Assembly (NCBI RefSeq): GCF_900101265.1
Contig: NZ_FMZS01000008.1
Location: 310,001-374,000, forward strand
DNA: 64,000 bases
Direction: 5' to 3'
DNA from: Massilia sp. PDC64
Lineage (GTDB): Bacteria; Pseudomonadota; Gammaproteobacteria; Burkholderiales; Burkholderiaceae_D
Below, one piece after another: positions 1 through 10,552 of the stretch. The position numbers and the translations under genes were made by a program. The notes beneath the pieces are model-generated. The model had not been told where the DNA came from, made no database searches, and saw only the letters and a program-made list of their open reading frames with translations. Within the stretch, counting starts at the first letter, position 1. Every line of letters starts with the position of its first letter.

Positions 1-1093
<1,093 letters not shown>

Positions 1094-1157
1094 CTAGTAT
1101 AGCAATGTCGTCGACCTGGCCCTGCCGGCGGCTACGCAACGCATTGCCGAGGGACGT

Positions 1158-1937
1158 TCAAGGGAAGATCTTGTCGAGCAAGTAGCAGCTTGCATTCCAC
1201 ATGGCGTGGAACGCCATTGCGGAAACCAATCCATAACGCAGGCGGAAATAACTCAGGAACATGCCTGTGACGACCTGCGAAGAGACGATAAACACCGTGA
1301 GGCAGGCAAGCCACCCGTTGGTCGTCGGGATCGTAAAATTGCCGAGGTGGGCAAGGCCGAACACGACCGCATAACCCCATACGATGAGGCGATATCGAGT
1401 CAGGAAAGCACGTCCTCGCGCCATGTGCAGGGCAAATTTTCCGGCATGGTCAAGGTGCCGCTGGCGAACGCGGTCGACGAGTATCACAGCAGTAACAACG
1501 CCGGACAGGACGAGCGCGGCCTGCCATGCGCCGAAAAAGAGCGTTATCAGCACAGGTTGCACCGCGAGTGCAGTGGTCGCGTTGCGCAGGCCGCCCCGAA
1601 ACACCGGTTCCTCAACCAGTGGGGCGACCACGACCGAGAGAAGCAGCAAGCGGGTGCCTGACCCATCCAACGTCGATTTCACGCCGAGCAGTTTGATCAG
1701 TCCAACCAGCATCGGTGCGAGGATGATCGCAGAAAACACCCAGCAGGCTGCCCATACCGCCGCGAGGCGCCAGGTGATGCCGGACTTGCCGACGTCAGCA
1801 GGATGCCGGCGTGTTGGACGCCAACAGAACAGTGCCAAGTGACCCAGTTCGGCACGAATTTTCGACGCCCATTCCTTCAAAAGCGGCGCGCGCCACGTGA
1901 CTGCCCTGTCGTCTGTCTCTGCTGCGTGCGGCACCAT
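1158..1937 (-). CDS. CPBP-family intramembrane glutamic endopeptidase
   Basis: About 259 residues with several hydrophobic segments and all three motifs of the CPBP (CAAX protease / bacteriocin-processing, Abi) family: EEPVFRG with the catalytic Glu pair and Arg, FGLAHLGN with the second-motif His, and HAMWN near the C terminus. It is probably an inner-membrane protease of unknown substrate. I chose the ATG at 1937 (MVPHAAETDD); an upstream in-frame start at 2024 adds 29 unlikely-looking residues and no clear ribosome site decides. Its base composition is less GC-rich than its neighbours, and it separates pilU from the arsC-like-dapE pair. Confidence 0.8.
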   Translation of the reverse strand: MVPHAAETDDRAVTWRAPLLKEWASKIRAELGHLALFCWRPTRRHPADVGKSGITWRLAAVWAACWVFSAIILAPMLVGLIKLLGVKSTLDGSGTRLLLLSVVVAPLVEEPVFRGGLRNATTALAVQPVLITLFFGAWQAALVLSGVVTAVILVDRVRQRHLDHAGKFALHMARGRAFLTRYRLIVWGYAVVFGLAHLGNFTIPTTNGWLACLTVFIVSSQVVTGMFLSYFRLRYGLVSAMAFHAMWNASCYLLDKIFP

Positions 1938-2096
1938 GATGCAGTGTGAAAGTGTGTTGTTGTCCGTGATGACCAGCTGGCACCCATACCGTTGGGCAAG
2001 CTGGCTCCGGGCGCAGCATATCATGTTGCCAAAGCGGAAAATTCACGGTCTGTCACAACATACCGCGTCTGACCTGGGACGGTCAGAAGATCTGAG

Positions 2097-3239
2097 TCAA
2101 TTGTCCAGCGTGAACTCCGTGAACGACGGCCCGGCCGGTTCGGCGGGCTTCGACGCTTCCTCGGTTTTCGTCTGGCTGTCCGGCCCATTATTGATCAGCC
2201 AGAGCAGATTGGTGGCCGAGTCGGCGTTGGCCAGCGCCTCGTCCTGCGTGATGAGATCAGCCTGCACAAGCTCCAGCAACGCCTTCTCGAACGATTGCGA
2301 CCCCGGCGACAGGCTGTTGTCCATCGCCTCCTTGATCTGGCCGATCTCGCCCTTTTCGATCAGGTCCGCGATGTAGCGCGTGTTGACCATGATTTCCACG
2401 GCCGCCGCGCGCCGCCCGCCGGCCTTCGCGCGCACGAGGCGCTGCGACACGATTGCCTTCACGGCGGACGACAGGTCCTGCAGCAGCGCGGGGCGGTTCT
2501 CGATCGGGTAGAAACTGATGATGCGGTTCAGCGCGTTGTAGCTGTTGTTCGCGTGCAGCGTGGCCAGCACGAGGTGGCCGGACTGGGCGTAGGCGAGGGC
2601 GGCGGCCATCGTGTCCTTGTCGCGGATCTCGCCGATCAGGATGCAGTCCGGCGCCTGGCGCATCGAATTGCGCAGGGCGACGTCGAAGCTCTTCGCGTCG
2701 CTGCCGATCTCGCGCTGGTTGACGATCGATTTCTTGTTCTTGAACAGGTATTCGATCGGGTCTTCCAGCGTGAGGATGTGGCCGTGGCGCTGCTCGTTGC
2801 GATGGTCGAGCATCGAGGCGATCGTCGTCGACTTGCCGGAGCCGGTCGCGCCCACGATCAGCAGCAGGCCCCGCTTTTCCATGATCAGCTCGGACAGCAC
2901 GGACGGCAGGCCCAGTTCGGCGAGCGGCGGGATCGTGGCGGGAACGAAACGGAACACGGCGGAGATGCTGCCGCGCTGGCGGAACGCGGAGAGGCGGAAG
3001 CGGCCCAGGTTCGCGACCGAGATGCCCATGTTGAGCTCGTTCTCGCGGTCCAGTTCTTCCATCTGCTCGGGGGAGGCGATCTCGGACAGCAGGACGCGGA
3101 TGTTCTCGGGTTCGAGCTTGTTCTGGTTGATCGGGATGAGGTTCCCGTTGATCTTGATGTGGACTGGGGAATTGACCGCGAAGAACATGTCGGACGCGTT
3201 CTTTTCCTTCATCAATTGGAACAGGCGTTCCATCATCAT
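2097..3239 (-). CDS. pilU: PilT/PilU-family type IV pilus retraction ATPase
   Basis: A 380-residue hexameric secretion-type ATPase that powers twitching-pilus retraction at the inner membrane. Seen: N-terminal PilT-N region (ASDMFFAVNSP), Walker A GATGSGKST at residues 130-138, Asp box and Walker B region (CILIGEIRDKDT), and His box (LATLHANN). The length and the Pro/Glu-rich tail fit PilU better than the shorter PilT (about 345). Of three consecutive ATGs I chose 3239, preceded by a GGGAGAG ribosome site; the longer frame to 3386 is composed of Arg-rich non-protein-like sequence. It follows dapD on the same strand. No other pilus gene is in the window. Confidence 0.88.
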   Translation of the reverse strand: MMMERLFQLMKEKNASDMFFAVNSPVHIKINGNLIPINQNKLEPENIRVLLSEIASPEQMEELDRENELNMGISVANLGRFRLSAFRQRGSISAVFRFVPATIPPLAELGLPSVLSELIMEKRGLLLIVGATGSGKSTTIASMLDHRNEQRHGHILTLEDPIEYLFKNKKSIVNQREIGSDAKSFDVALRNSMRQAPDCILIGEIRDKDTMAAALAYAQSGHLVLATLHANNSYNALNRIISFYPIENRPALLQDLSSAVKAIVSQRLVRAKAGGRRAAAVEIMVNTRYIADLIEKGEIGQIKEAMDNSLSPGSQSFEKALLELVQADLITQDEALANADSATNLLWLINNGPDSQTKTEEASKPAEPAGPSFTEFTLDN

Positions 3240-3333
3240 GGCGGTCTCTCCCTTGCTTCGCAGTAATTTTTTGCGGTTAAGGGATTCTAACCTGCGGGGC
3301 CGCCGAACGGCAGCCCCGGAACGACGGTGATGC

Positions 3334-4158
3334 TTACACGCCGCGCAGCAGTTCGTTGATGCCCGTCTTCGCACGGGTCTTCGCATCGACCTGCTTGACG
3401 ATCACGGCGCAGTACAGGCTGTACTTGCCATCGGCCGACGGCAGGCTGCCCGACACGACGACGGAACCGGCCGGGATGCGGCCATACGTCACTTCGCCGG
3501 TCTCGCGGTTGTAGATCTTGGTCGACTGGCCGATGTACACGCCCATCGAGATCACCGAGTTCTCTTCGACGATGACGCCTTCCACGATCTCCGAGCGGGC
3601 GCCGATGAAGCAGTTGTCTTCGATGATGGTCGGGTTGGCCTGCATCGGTTCCAGCACGCCGCCGATGCCCACGCCGCCGGACAGGTGGACGTTCTTGCCG
3701 ATCTGGGCGCAGGAGCCGACGGTGGCCCACGTGTCGACCATCGTGCCTTCGTCGACGTAGGCGCCGATGTTCACGTACGACGGCATCAGCACGACGTTCT
3801 TGCCGATGAACGAGCCGCGGCGGGCGACGGCCGGCGGGACGACGCGGAAGCCGCCCTTGGCGAAATCGTCGGCCGAGTAGTTGGCGAACTTGGTCGGCAC
3901 TTTATCGTAGAACTGCATGCCGCCGCCTTCCACGGGCACGTTGTTCTCGAGGCGGAACGACAGCAGGACGGCCTTCTTGATCCACTGGTTCACGACCCAG
4001 CTGCCGGTGTCCTTCTGGGCGACGCGCAGGCTGCCGTCGTCAAGGCCGGCCAGCACGTGGGCGACGGCGTCGCGCACTTCGGCGCTGGCGCTGGTCGGGC
4101 TGATGTCTGCGCGCTGTTCCCACGCGGTGTCGATGATGGTCTGGAGTTGTTGGGTCAT
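3334..4158 (-). CDS. dapD: 2,3,4,5-tetrahydropyridine-2,6-dicarboxylate N-succinyltransferase
   Basis: Transfers succinyl from succinyl-CoA to tetrahydrodipicolinate, giving N-succinyl-2-amino-6-ketopimelate in the cytoplasm. It has 274 residues, the normal length. The N-terminal helical part ([16 protein letters not shown]) is followed by a left-handed beta-helix with hexapeptide repeats such as [20 protein letters not shown] and [17 protein letters not shown]. It starts 25 bases after the dapC stop, so the two are probably cotranscribed. The product of DapD is the substrate of DapC next door. Confidence 0.97.
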   Translation of the reverse strand: MTQQLQTIIDTAWEQRADISPTSASAEVRDAVAHVLAGLDDGSLRVAQKDTGSWVVNQWIKKAVLLSFRLENNVPVEGGGMQFYDKVPTKFANYSADDFAKGGFRVVPPAVARRGSFIGKNVVLMPSYVNIGAYVDEGTMVDTWATVGSCAQIGKNVHLSGGVGIGGVLEPMQANPTIIEDNCFIGARSEIVEGVIVEENSVISMGVYIGQSTKIYNRETGEVTYGRIPAGSVVVSGSLPSADGKYSLYCAVIVKQVDAKTRAKTGINELLRGV

Positions 4159-4183
4159 GATATTGGTCTATACAGGTGGTGTT

Positions 4184-5404
4184 TCAGGAAGCCTTGAGAT
4201 CGTTGCAGAACTGGACGATGCGGTTTGCCGCTTCCAGTCCTTCATCCACTTCGGCGACGAGCGCCATGCGGATGCGGTTGCGGCCCGGATTGCTGCCGTG
4301 CGCGTCGCGCGCCAGGTAACTGCCGGGCAAAACCGTCACATTATATTCGGCGTACAGGCCGCGTGCGAACTCCGTGTCCGACAGGCCCGTGCGGCGCACG
4401 TCGGCCCATAGGTAGAAACCGGCGTCCGGCAGCTCGACATCCATCACCTGCTTCAAGAGCGGGGTGATGAGGGTGAACTTTTCCTTGTACAGGTTGCGGT
4501 TCTCCTGCACGTGGCTTTCGTCGTTCCACGCGGCGATGGACGCGGCCTGCACCGGCGGCGACATCGCGCCGCCGCAGTAGGTGCGGTACAGCAGGAATTT
4601 CTTCATCAGTTCCGGATCGCCGGCGACGAAGCCCGAGCGCATGCCCGGCACGTTCGAGCGCTTCGAGAGGCTCGAGAACACGATCAGGTTCGCGTACGGC
4701 CGCGCGCCGCCGCTGCGGCCCAGCTGGTGCGCCGCTTCCAGCGCGCCCAGCGGCGGCGTGCTGCCGAAATAGATCTCGGAATAGCACTCGTCGGCCGCGA
4801 TCACGAAGCCGTGGCGGTCGGACAGCGCGAACAGCTCGCGCCAGTCGTCCAGCGACAGCACGGCGCCCGTCGGGTTGCCGGGGGAGCACAGGTACAGCAG
4901 CTGCACGCGCGACCATACCTCGTCCGGCACGCTGGAGTAATCGCAGGCGAAGTTGCGGGCCGGCTGGGAATTCACGAAATACGGCTCGGCGCCCGCCAGG
5001 TAGGCCGCGCCTTCGTAGATCTGGTAGAACGGGTTCGGGCTGACGACGAGCGCGCCCGGCTTGCGCGGATCGATCACGGTCTGCGCGATCGCGAACAGCG
5101 CCTCGCGCGACCCGTTCACCGGCAGCACCATCGTGGCCGCATCCAGCGCCGGAATCCCGTAGCGGCGCTCCAGCCAGCCGGCGATCGCGGCGCGCAGCGG
5201 CTCGTTGCCGTGCGTCGTCGGATACGTGGCGAGGCCCGCCATCGCATGCGTCAGCGCTTTCTGGATGAACGCGGGCGTCGGGTGTTTCGGCTCGCCGATG
5301 CCGAGGCTGATGGGCTTGTAGTCGGGATTCGGCGTGACGCCGGCGAACAGCTGGCGCAGCTTTTCGAACGGGTACGGGTGCAGGCGGTCGAGATGTGGAT
5401 TCAC
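4184..5404 (-). CDS. dapC: Succinyldiaminopimelate transaminase
   Basis: A PLP-dependent class I/II aminotransferase (406 residues) that aminates N-succinyl-2-amino-6-ketopimelate with glutamate. Visible motifs are SPGNPTG (substrate loop), DECYSEIYF (PLP-ring Asp), FSSLSKRSNVPG with the Schiff-base Lys, and the C-terminal RIRMAL Arg. The likely start is the GTG at 5404, giving VNPHLDRLHPYPFEKLRQLF, the usual DapC N terminus; a TTG at 5446 would add 14 residues. It leads the dapC-dapD block and supplies the substrate of DapE. Confidence 0.93.
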   Translation of the reverse strand: MNPHLDRLHPYPFEKLRQLFAGVTPNPDYKPISLGIGEPKHPTPAFIQKALTHAMAGLATYPTTHGNEPLRAAIAGWLERRYGIPALDAATMVLPVNGSREALFAIAQTVIDPRKPGALVVSPNPFYQIYEGAAYLAGAEPYFVNSQPARNFACDYSSVPDEVWSRVQLLYLCSPGNPTGAVLSLDDWRELFALSDRHGFVIAADECYSEIYFGSTPPLGALEAAHQLGRSGGARPYANLIVFSSLSKRSNVPGMRSGFVAGDPELMKKFLLYRTYCGGAMSPPVQAASIAAWNDESHVQENRNLYKEKFTLITPLLKQVMDVELPDAGFYLWADVRRTGLSDTEFARGLYAEYNVTVLPGSYLARDAHGSNPGRNRIRMALVAEVDEGLEAANRIVQFCNDLKAS

Positions 5405-5510
5405 GGCGATGTGTTTTCTTGGCGATATTCGAGGTGAGAAGGGCAATTATAGCCACGTGACCCGGCCTGCGTTAGTATTGACGTAAGGAATCCTAACCGG
5501 ACCCATCATC

Positions 5511-6278
5511 ATGCAGCGCTCCGTCGACTATGTCCGCACCCTGACCGCCCAGTCGCGCAGCGCGCGCGCCAACCGCCATCTCGGCTACGCGCTGGCCGGC
5601 GTGGCCGGGGCCATGAACGCGGGCGGTTTCCTCGCCGTGCACCAGTACACGTCGCACATGACGGGCATCGTCTCCTCGGCCGCCGACAACTTCGCGCTGG
5701 GTGCCTTCGACCTCGTGCTCGACGCGCTCGGCGCCATTGTCTCGTTCCTGCTGGGCGCCGCGACGACGGCGCTGCTCGTCAACTACGGCCGGCGCCGCGC
5801 GCTGGCCAGCGAATACGCGCTGCCGCTGCTGTGCGAAGCGCTGCTGCTGCTCGCGTTCGGCGTGCTGGGCGCGCGCCTGTCCAGCGTGCAGGGCCTGTTC
5901 GTGCCGGCCACCGTGATGCTGCTGTGCTTCACGATGGGCCTGCAGAACGCGCTCGTGACCAAGCTGTCGCACGCGGAGATCCGCACGACGCACATGACGG
6001 GCATCGTCACCGACATCGGCATCGAGCTGGGCAAAATGCTGTACTGGAACGCCGACAAGGGTAACGCAAACCCCGCGCGGCCCCGCGTGGCCGCGAACCA
6101 CGAGCGTCTGGTGGTGCTGTGCGGCCTGCTGGGCGCCTTCTTCTGCGGCGGCGTGGCCGGCGCGCTCGGCTTCAAGATCCTCGGCTACGTGGCGACGGTG
6201 CCGCTCGCATTGCTGCTGTGCGGCCTCGCCATCGTGCCGGCGCTGGACGACCTGCGTTCGCGGGGACGCAGGCGCTGA
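5511..6278 (+). CDS. DUF1275 (YoaK-family) membrane protein
   Basis: A 255-residue inner-membrane protein of the DUF1275/YoaK family. Typical signs are the conserved GAMNAGGFLAV and SHMTGIVSSAADN near the N terminus, the related second half NALVTKLSHAEIRTTHMTG, and about six hydrophobic segments. Members are predicted transporters; the substrate is not established. The ATG at 5511 follows an AAGGAATCC stretch that can act as ribosome site. It is transcribed divergently from dapC and ends 7 bases before the convergent AraC gene. Confidence 0.85.
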   Translation: MQRSVDYVRTLTAQSRSARANRHLGYALAGVAGAMNAGGFLAVHQYTSHMTGIVSSAADNFALGAFDLVLDALGAIVSFLLGAATTALLVNYGRRRALASEYALPLLCEALLLLAFGVLGARLSSVQGLFVPATVMLLCFTMGLQNALVTKLSHAEIRTTHMTGIVTDIGIELGKMLYWNADKGNANPARPRVAANHERLVVLCGLLGAFFCGGVAGALGFKILGYVATVPLALLLCGLAIVPALDDLRSRGRRR

Positions 6279-6285
6279 CCGCCCT

Positions 6286-7305
6286 CTACGTCCTACCGGC
6301 CTCCCGCTCGCGCCACGCGCCGGGATTCATGCCCGACCATTCGCGGAACGCGTGCGTGAACGCGCTCTGTTCCTGGAAGCCGAGGAGGAAGGCGATGTCG
6401 ACGAGCGACAGGCCGTCCTGGCGCAGGTAATCCATCGCCAGTGCGTAGCGCGCGGCGTCGAGCACCTGCTGGAACGTCGCGCCGGCGTCGGCCAGCTTGC
6501 GTTGCAGGGTACGCGGCGACAGGTCCAGCGCGGCGGCGATGCCGGCCAGCCGCACGGGTTCGCGGGCCAGCGCGTCGACGATGGCCGCGTGGACCCGCGC
6601 GACGATCTCGCTCCCTGGCTGCGCCTGCGCCCGCTCGCGCAGCAGGCGTTCCGCGTGCTGTTGCAGCAGCGGGTACATGCCCGTGTCCGCGGCGGGCAGC
6701 GGCAGCGCGAGGAGGGATGCGTCGAAGTCCGCCGTGTGCGCGGGCGCCCCGAAGTCCGGCATCGTGCCCAGCACGCGCGCGTATTCGGCCGGATCGGCGT
6801 CGGGCGGGCGTGCATGCGCGAAGGCGAGGGCGTGCGGCGCGAGCGGCCGGGCCGCGAGCCACGACCCGAACGTGCGGATGCCCGCGAACACGCTTTCCGC
6901 CAGGTGGCGGCTCGCGTGGGGATAATGGCTCGTCCACGTGTAGCGGGCGAGGGCGCCGCCATGCTCCAGGCGCGAGCGTCCGAGGTCGTGCGCCAGCTGT
7001 TCGTAGCGCTGCGTCTGGTCGAGCGCCTGGCCGATGTCGCGGCAGGCCAGCAGCACGAGGCCGTAGACGCTGTACGTGCCGGGCCGCACGCGCTCGCCGA
7101 CGTGCAGGCCGAAATGCGGATCGCCGGCAAGGCGGCTGCCCGCGTCCAGCAGGGCGATGTAGTCGGCGGCCGGCAGCGGATCCGGCGCGATGGATGCGAG
7201 ACCGGCGCCCGACGCCAGCGCGTCCGGCGTGATGCCGTGCGCGGCCGCCGTCTCCAGCAGCGGCTGCAGGTAGGCCGCGGTGACTCGTGGTGGCGTGGCT
7301 GGCAT
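6286..7305 (-). CDS. AraC-family transcriptional regulator
   Basis: A DNA-binding regulator of about 339 residues. The N-terminal two thirds resemble the arabinose-binding-like domain of OruR-type AraC proteins (DPHFGLHVGERVRPGTYSVYG), and the C-terminal part is the double helix-turn-helix (RLAGIAAALDLSPRTLQRKL and LSLVDIAFLLGFQEQSAFTHAF). I took the ATG at 7305 (MPATPPRVTAAYLQPLLE); ATGs at 7326 and further upstream are possible and no ribosome site is convincing. It is divergent from the flavoprotein-glpD-kinase operon, with only 89 bases between, so it is the likely regulator of that operon. Confidence 0.88.
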   Translation of the reverse strand: MPATPPRVTAAYLQPLLETAAAHGITPDALASGAGLASIAPDPLPAADYIALLDAGSRLAGDPHFGLHVGERVRPGTYSVYGLVLLACRDIGQALDQTQRYEQLAHDLGRSRLEHGGALARYTWTSHYPHASRHLAESVFAGIRTFGSWLAARPLAPHALAFAHARPPDADPAEYARVLGTMPDFGAPAHTADFDASLLALPLPAADTGMYPLLQQHAERLLRERAQAQPGSEIVARVHAAIVDALAREPVRLAGIAAALDLSPRTLQRKLADAGATFQQVLDAARYALAMDYLRQDGLSLVDIAFLLGFQEQSAFTHAFREWSGMNPGAWREREAGRT

Positions 7306-7394
7306 GTTCGAACAAGCGCTTGGCATGAATCCGCAATACGGTCGTGATGTCGCAAGGCAGTATAGCCGCATAACAAAGACGGAGAAAAGCACCG

Positions 7395-8987
7395 ATGCGA
7401 CGCTGGAACGGCTGGGGAGACGATACGATCGACGTGGCGCTGGGCGAACCCGCGCTGGATTTTTTGCGCGGGCAGGTCGGCGCCGGGACGGCCCCGCGCG
7501 ATGCGGATTTCGACGCGCTGTGCGCTGCCCTGCCGCCGGGCCGGCTGCCGTCGCATCCCCTGATCGACGGGAGCGCGCGGGCTCGCCTCACGCATGCGAC
7601 GGGCCAGAGCCTGCAGGACTGGCTGCGCCTGCGCTACGGCCGCATCGGCACGGCGCCGGACGCCGTCGCGTTCCCCGAAAGCGGCGAGGACGTGCGCACC
7701 CTGCTGCGCTGGGCCGCGGACCATGACGCGGCCGTCGTCCCGTACGGCGGCGGCACGAGCGTCGCCGGGCACCTGGATGCCGTCGGCGCGCGGCCCACGC
7801 TGTGCGTGGACATGGCGCGCATGCGGGCACTCGTCTCGATCGACACGGACGCGCAGCTGGCCGTGTTCGAAGCGGGCGTGGCCGGGCCGGACCTGGAAGC
7901 GCAGCTGCGCGCCCACGGCTACACGCTGGGCCACTTCCCGCAATCGTTCGATTATTCGACGCTGGGCGGCTGGGTCGTCACGCGCTCGTCCGGCCAGCAG
8001 TCGCTGCGCTACGGCCGCATCGAGCAGCTGTTCGCCGGCGGCCGCGTGGAGACGCCCGCCGGCCCGCTCGCCATCCCGACCTTTCCCGCCTCCGCCGCCG
8101 GTCCGGACCTGCGCGAACTGGTGCTCGGGTCGGAAGGGCGGCTTGGCATCCTGACGGAAGCGGCGGTGCGCATCAGCCGCCTGCCCGCGTACGAAGCCTT
8201 CCACGCCGTGTTCTTCGCCGACTGGACGGCGGCCGAGCGGGCCGTGCGCACCATCGTGCAGGCACGACTGGGCCTGTCGATGCTGCGGCTGTCGAACGCG
8301 GTGGAGACGGCGACGATGCTCACACTGGCCGGCCACGGCCGCCAGGTGGCGCTGCTGGAGGCGTGGCTGAAATTGCGCGGCGCGGGCGCGGACAAATGCA
8401 TGCTGCTCGTGGGCGCGAGCGGAGACAAGGCGCAGGCGCGCGCCGCGCTGAAGGCCGCGTTGTCTCTGGCGCGGCGCGATGGCGGCGTGCATGCGGGCCA
8501 GGGACTCGGCGAGCGGTGGAAGCGCAACCGCTTCCGCAACGTCTACCTGCGCAATAGCGCATGGGCGCACGGCTATGCGATCGACACGGTGGAGACGGCG
8601 CTGGACTGGCCCCGCGTCACGCCCGCCATGCGCGCCATCGAACGGGCCGCCCACGACGCGCTGGCACGCGACGGCGAACGGGTGCACGCGTACACGCATT
8701 TGTCGCATCTGTATCCGCAGGGCGCGAGCGTCTACTCGACGTTCATCTGGCGCCTGGCGGGCGATTACGACGCGGACCTCGCGCGCTGGCGGTTGCTGAA
8801 GACGGCCGTGTCCGAGGCGATCGTCGCGAGCGGCGGCACGATCAGCCACCAGCATGGCGTGGGCCGCGACCACGCGCCGTGGCTCGCGCACGAAAAGGGA
8901 GAGCTGGGCATGGCCGCGCTGCGCACGCTGTTCCGCGAATTCGATCCGGACGGCCGCATGAACCCGGGCAAGCTGGTGACGCCATGA
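7395..8987 (+). CDS. FAD-binding oxidase related to alkyldihydroxyacetonephosphate synthase
   Basis: A 530-residue flavoprotein with an N-terminal PCMH/FAD_binding_4 domain (VPYGGGTSVAG near residue 118 and FDYSTLGGWVVTRSSGQQS near 185) and a C-terminal FAD-oxidase cap. The C-terminal GTISHQHGVGRDHAPW matches the SHHHGVG active-site region of alkyl-DHAP synthases (AGPS), and YAIDTVETALDW matches their substrate loop. AGPS swaps the acyl group of acyl-DHAP for a fatty alcohol without net redox; whether this bacterial relative does that is unknown. GGAGAAAAGC precedes the ATG. The stop overlaps the next start (ATGA). Dehydrogenase activity on a glycerol derivative is an alternative. Confidence 0.8.
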   Translation: MRRWNGWGDDTIDVALGEPALDFLRGQVGAGTAPRDADFDALCAALPPGRLPSHPLIDGSARARLTHATGQSLQDWLRLRYGRIGTAPDAVAFPESGEDVRTLLRWAADHDAAVVPYGGGTSVAGHLDAVGARPTLCVDMARMRALVSIDTDAQLAVFEAGVAGPDLEAQLRAHGYTLGHFPQSFDYSTLGGWVVTRSSGQQSLRYGRIEQLFAGGRVETPAGPLAIPTFPASAAGPDLRELVLGSEGRLGILTEAAVRISRLPAYEAFHAVFFADWTAAERAVRTIVQARLGLSMLRLSNAVETATMLTLAGHGRQVALLEAWLKLRGAGADKCMLLVGASGDKAQARAALKAALSLARRDGGVHAGQGLGERWKRNRFRNVYLRNSAWAHGYAIDTVETALDWPRVTPAMRAIERAAHDALARDGERVHAYTHLSHLYPQGASVYSTFIWRLAGDYDADLARWRLLKTAVSEAIVASGGTISHQHGVGRDHAPWLAHEKGELGMAALRTLFREFDPDGRMNPGKLVTP

Positions 8988-10552
8988 GCGGGCAGTTTGC
9001 CGCGTTGTGGCGGCAAGGCGGCCGCGCGGGCCTCGCGGATGTGCTGGCGCGCGACTGGGACGTGCTCGTGATCGGCGGCGGCATCAGCGGCGCCGGCGTG
9101 CTGCTGGAAGCCGCGCGGCGCGGACTTCGGGCGCTGCTGGTCGAGCGCCACGATTTCGCGTGGGGCACGTCCAGCCGCTCGTCGAAGCTCGTGCACGGCG
9201 GCCTGCGCTACCTGAAGGATGGCCACGTGCGGCTGACGGCGGAATCCGTGCGCGAACGCGAGATGTTGCTCGCCTGCGCGCCAGGTCTCGTCGAACCGCA
9301 GGGCTTCGCGTTCGCGCAGTACGACGGCGCGCGCGGCCGGCGCAGCTTCCTGGCCGGCCTCGCGCTCTACGACGCGATGGCGGGCCGGCGCGAGCGCCAC
9401 TGGCTCGATGCCGACGCCTTCCTGATGGCGGCGCCGAACGTGAAGCGCGACGGGCTCGCGGGCGGCATCGTCTACACGGACGCGCGCACGGACGATGCGA
9501 GGCTCGTGCTGCGCGTGCTGCGCGAGGCGCTCGATCATGACGCGGCGGCCGTCAATTATCTCGGCGCGCGTGAGCTGCTGCGCTCACCGGATGGCCGCGT
9601 GCGGGGCGCACTGCTTGCTGACGACGGCATGGAATACGCCGTGCGCGCGCGGGTCGTCGTCGACGCGACGGGCGCCTGGTCCGGACCCCTGCACGGCGCG
9701 GGGCCGCGCCTGCGTCCCCTGCGCGGCAGCCATCTCGTGCTGCCCGCGTGGCGCCTGCCGCTGGCACGCGCCGTCAGCCTCATGCACCCGCACGACGGCC
9801 GGCCCGTGTTCGCGTTTCCCTGGGAAGGCGCGACGCTGGTCGGCACGACGGACCTCGACCACGACGAGAGCATGGAGCGCGCGGCCCGCATCACGCGCGT
9901 AGAAGTGGACTACTTGATGGCGGCGCTGCAGGCGCAGTTCCCGCACCTGCAACTAACCGACAAGGACATCCTGTCCACCTACGCGGGCGTGCGCCCCGTC
10001 ATCGCGGGCAAGGAGGGCGGGGCGCCGTCCCAGGAAGGGCGCGAGCATGTTGCGTGGAGTTCGCCCGGTCTCGTCGCGATTGCCGGCGGCAAGCTGACGA
10101 CGTTCCGGGCCATCGCGCTCGACGCGCTGCGCCTCGTGAAACAGCAACTGCCCGGGTGGGACGATCCGCTCGATGCCTGCGCCGTGTTCGCGCCCGTGTC
10201 TCAAGCGGACTCGGGTGTGCCGCGGCGCCTCCACGGCCGTTATGGCGCCTGCGCGGCCGCGTTGCTGGACGCGGCACGCCCGGGCGAACTGGAACGCATC
10301 CCCGGCACGGAAACGGCATGGGCCGAGCTGCGCTGGGCCGCGCGCACCGAAGCCGTGCGCCACCTGGACGACCTGCTGCTGCGCCGCACGCGCCTCGGCC
10401 TGCTGCTGTGCGAGGGCGGCACGGCGCACATGGAGCGTATCCGCGCCATCTGCCAGCCGGAACTCGGCTGGGACGACGCCCGCTGGGCGCAGGAAGACGC
10501 GGCCTATCGCGCGCACTGGACCCTTCACCACGGTTTGCCACATGAAGACTGA
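8984..10552 (+). CDS. glpD: Glycerol-3-phosphate dehydrogenase/oxidase, GlpD type
   Basis: A 522-residue FAD-dependent dehydrogenase expected to oxidise sn-glycerol 3-phosphate to dihydroxyacetone phosphate at the membrane. Seen: dinucleotide-binding [21 protein letters not shown] near residues 27-47, the GlpD signature [36 protein letters not shown], and YAGVRPVI with a helical C-terminal domain. The ATG at 8984 overlaps the upstream TGA and the 3' end overlaps the kinase start by 11 bases, so the three genes are a tightly coupled operon. Whether this is the cell's main GlpD or a dedicated paralogue cannot be told from the window. Confidence 0.88.
   Translation: MSGQFAALWRQGGRAGLADVLARDWDVLVIGGGISGAGVLLEAARRGLRALLVERHDFAWGTSSRSSKLVHGGLRYLKDGHVRLTAESVREREMLLACAPGLVEPQGFAFAQYDGARGRRSFLAGLALYDAMAGRRERHWLDADAFLMAAPNVKRDGLAGGIVYTDARTDDARLVLRVLREALDHDAAAVNYLGARELLRSPDGRVRGALLADDGMEYAVRARVVVDATGAWSGPLHGAGPRLRPLRGSHLVLPAWRLPLARAVSLMHPHDGRPVFAFPWEGATLVGTTDLDHDESMERAARITRVEVDYLMAALQAQFPHLQLTDKDILSTYAGVRPVIAGKEGGAPSQEGREHVAWSSPGLVAIAGGKLTTFRAIALDALRLVKQQLPGWDDPLDACAVFAPVSQADSGVPRRLHGRYGACAAALLDAARPGELERIPGTETAWAELRWAARTEAVRHLDDLLLRRTRLGLLLCEGGTAHMERIRAICQPELGWDDARWAQEDAAYRAHWTLHHGLPHED

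Noticed and set aside
3296-3317. GGGGC/GCCCC hairpin between dapD and pilU
   Set aside because: No T run on either strand, so not called a terminator; pilU and dapD may still be separated or joined, and the sequence does not decide.
6327-8891. 854-codon open frame on the minus strand across the AraC and flavoprotein genes
   Set aside because: It is an antisense/alternate-frame shadow of two well-supported genes, is Arg/Ala/His-rich without any domain, and only stays open because of the high GC content.
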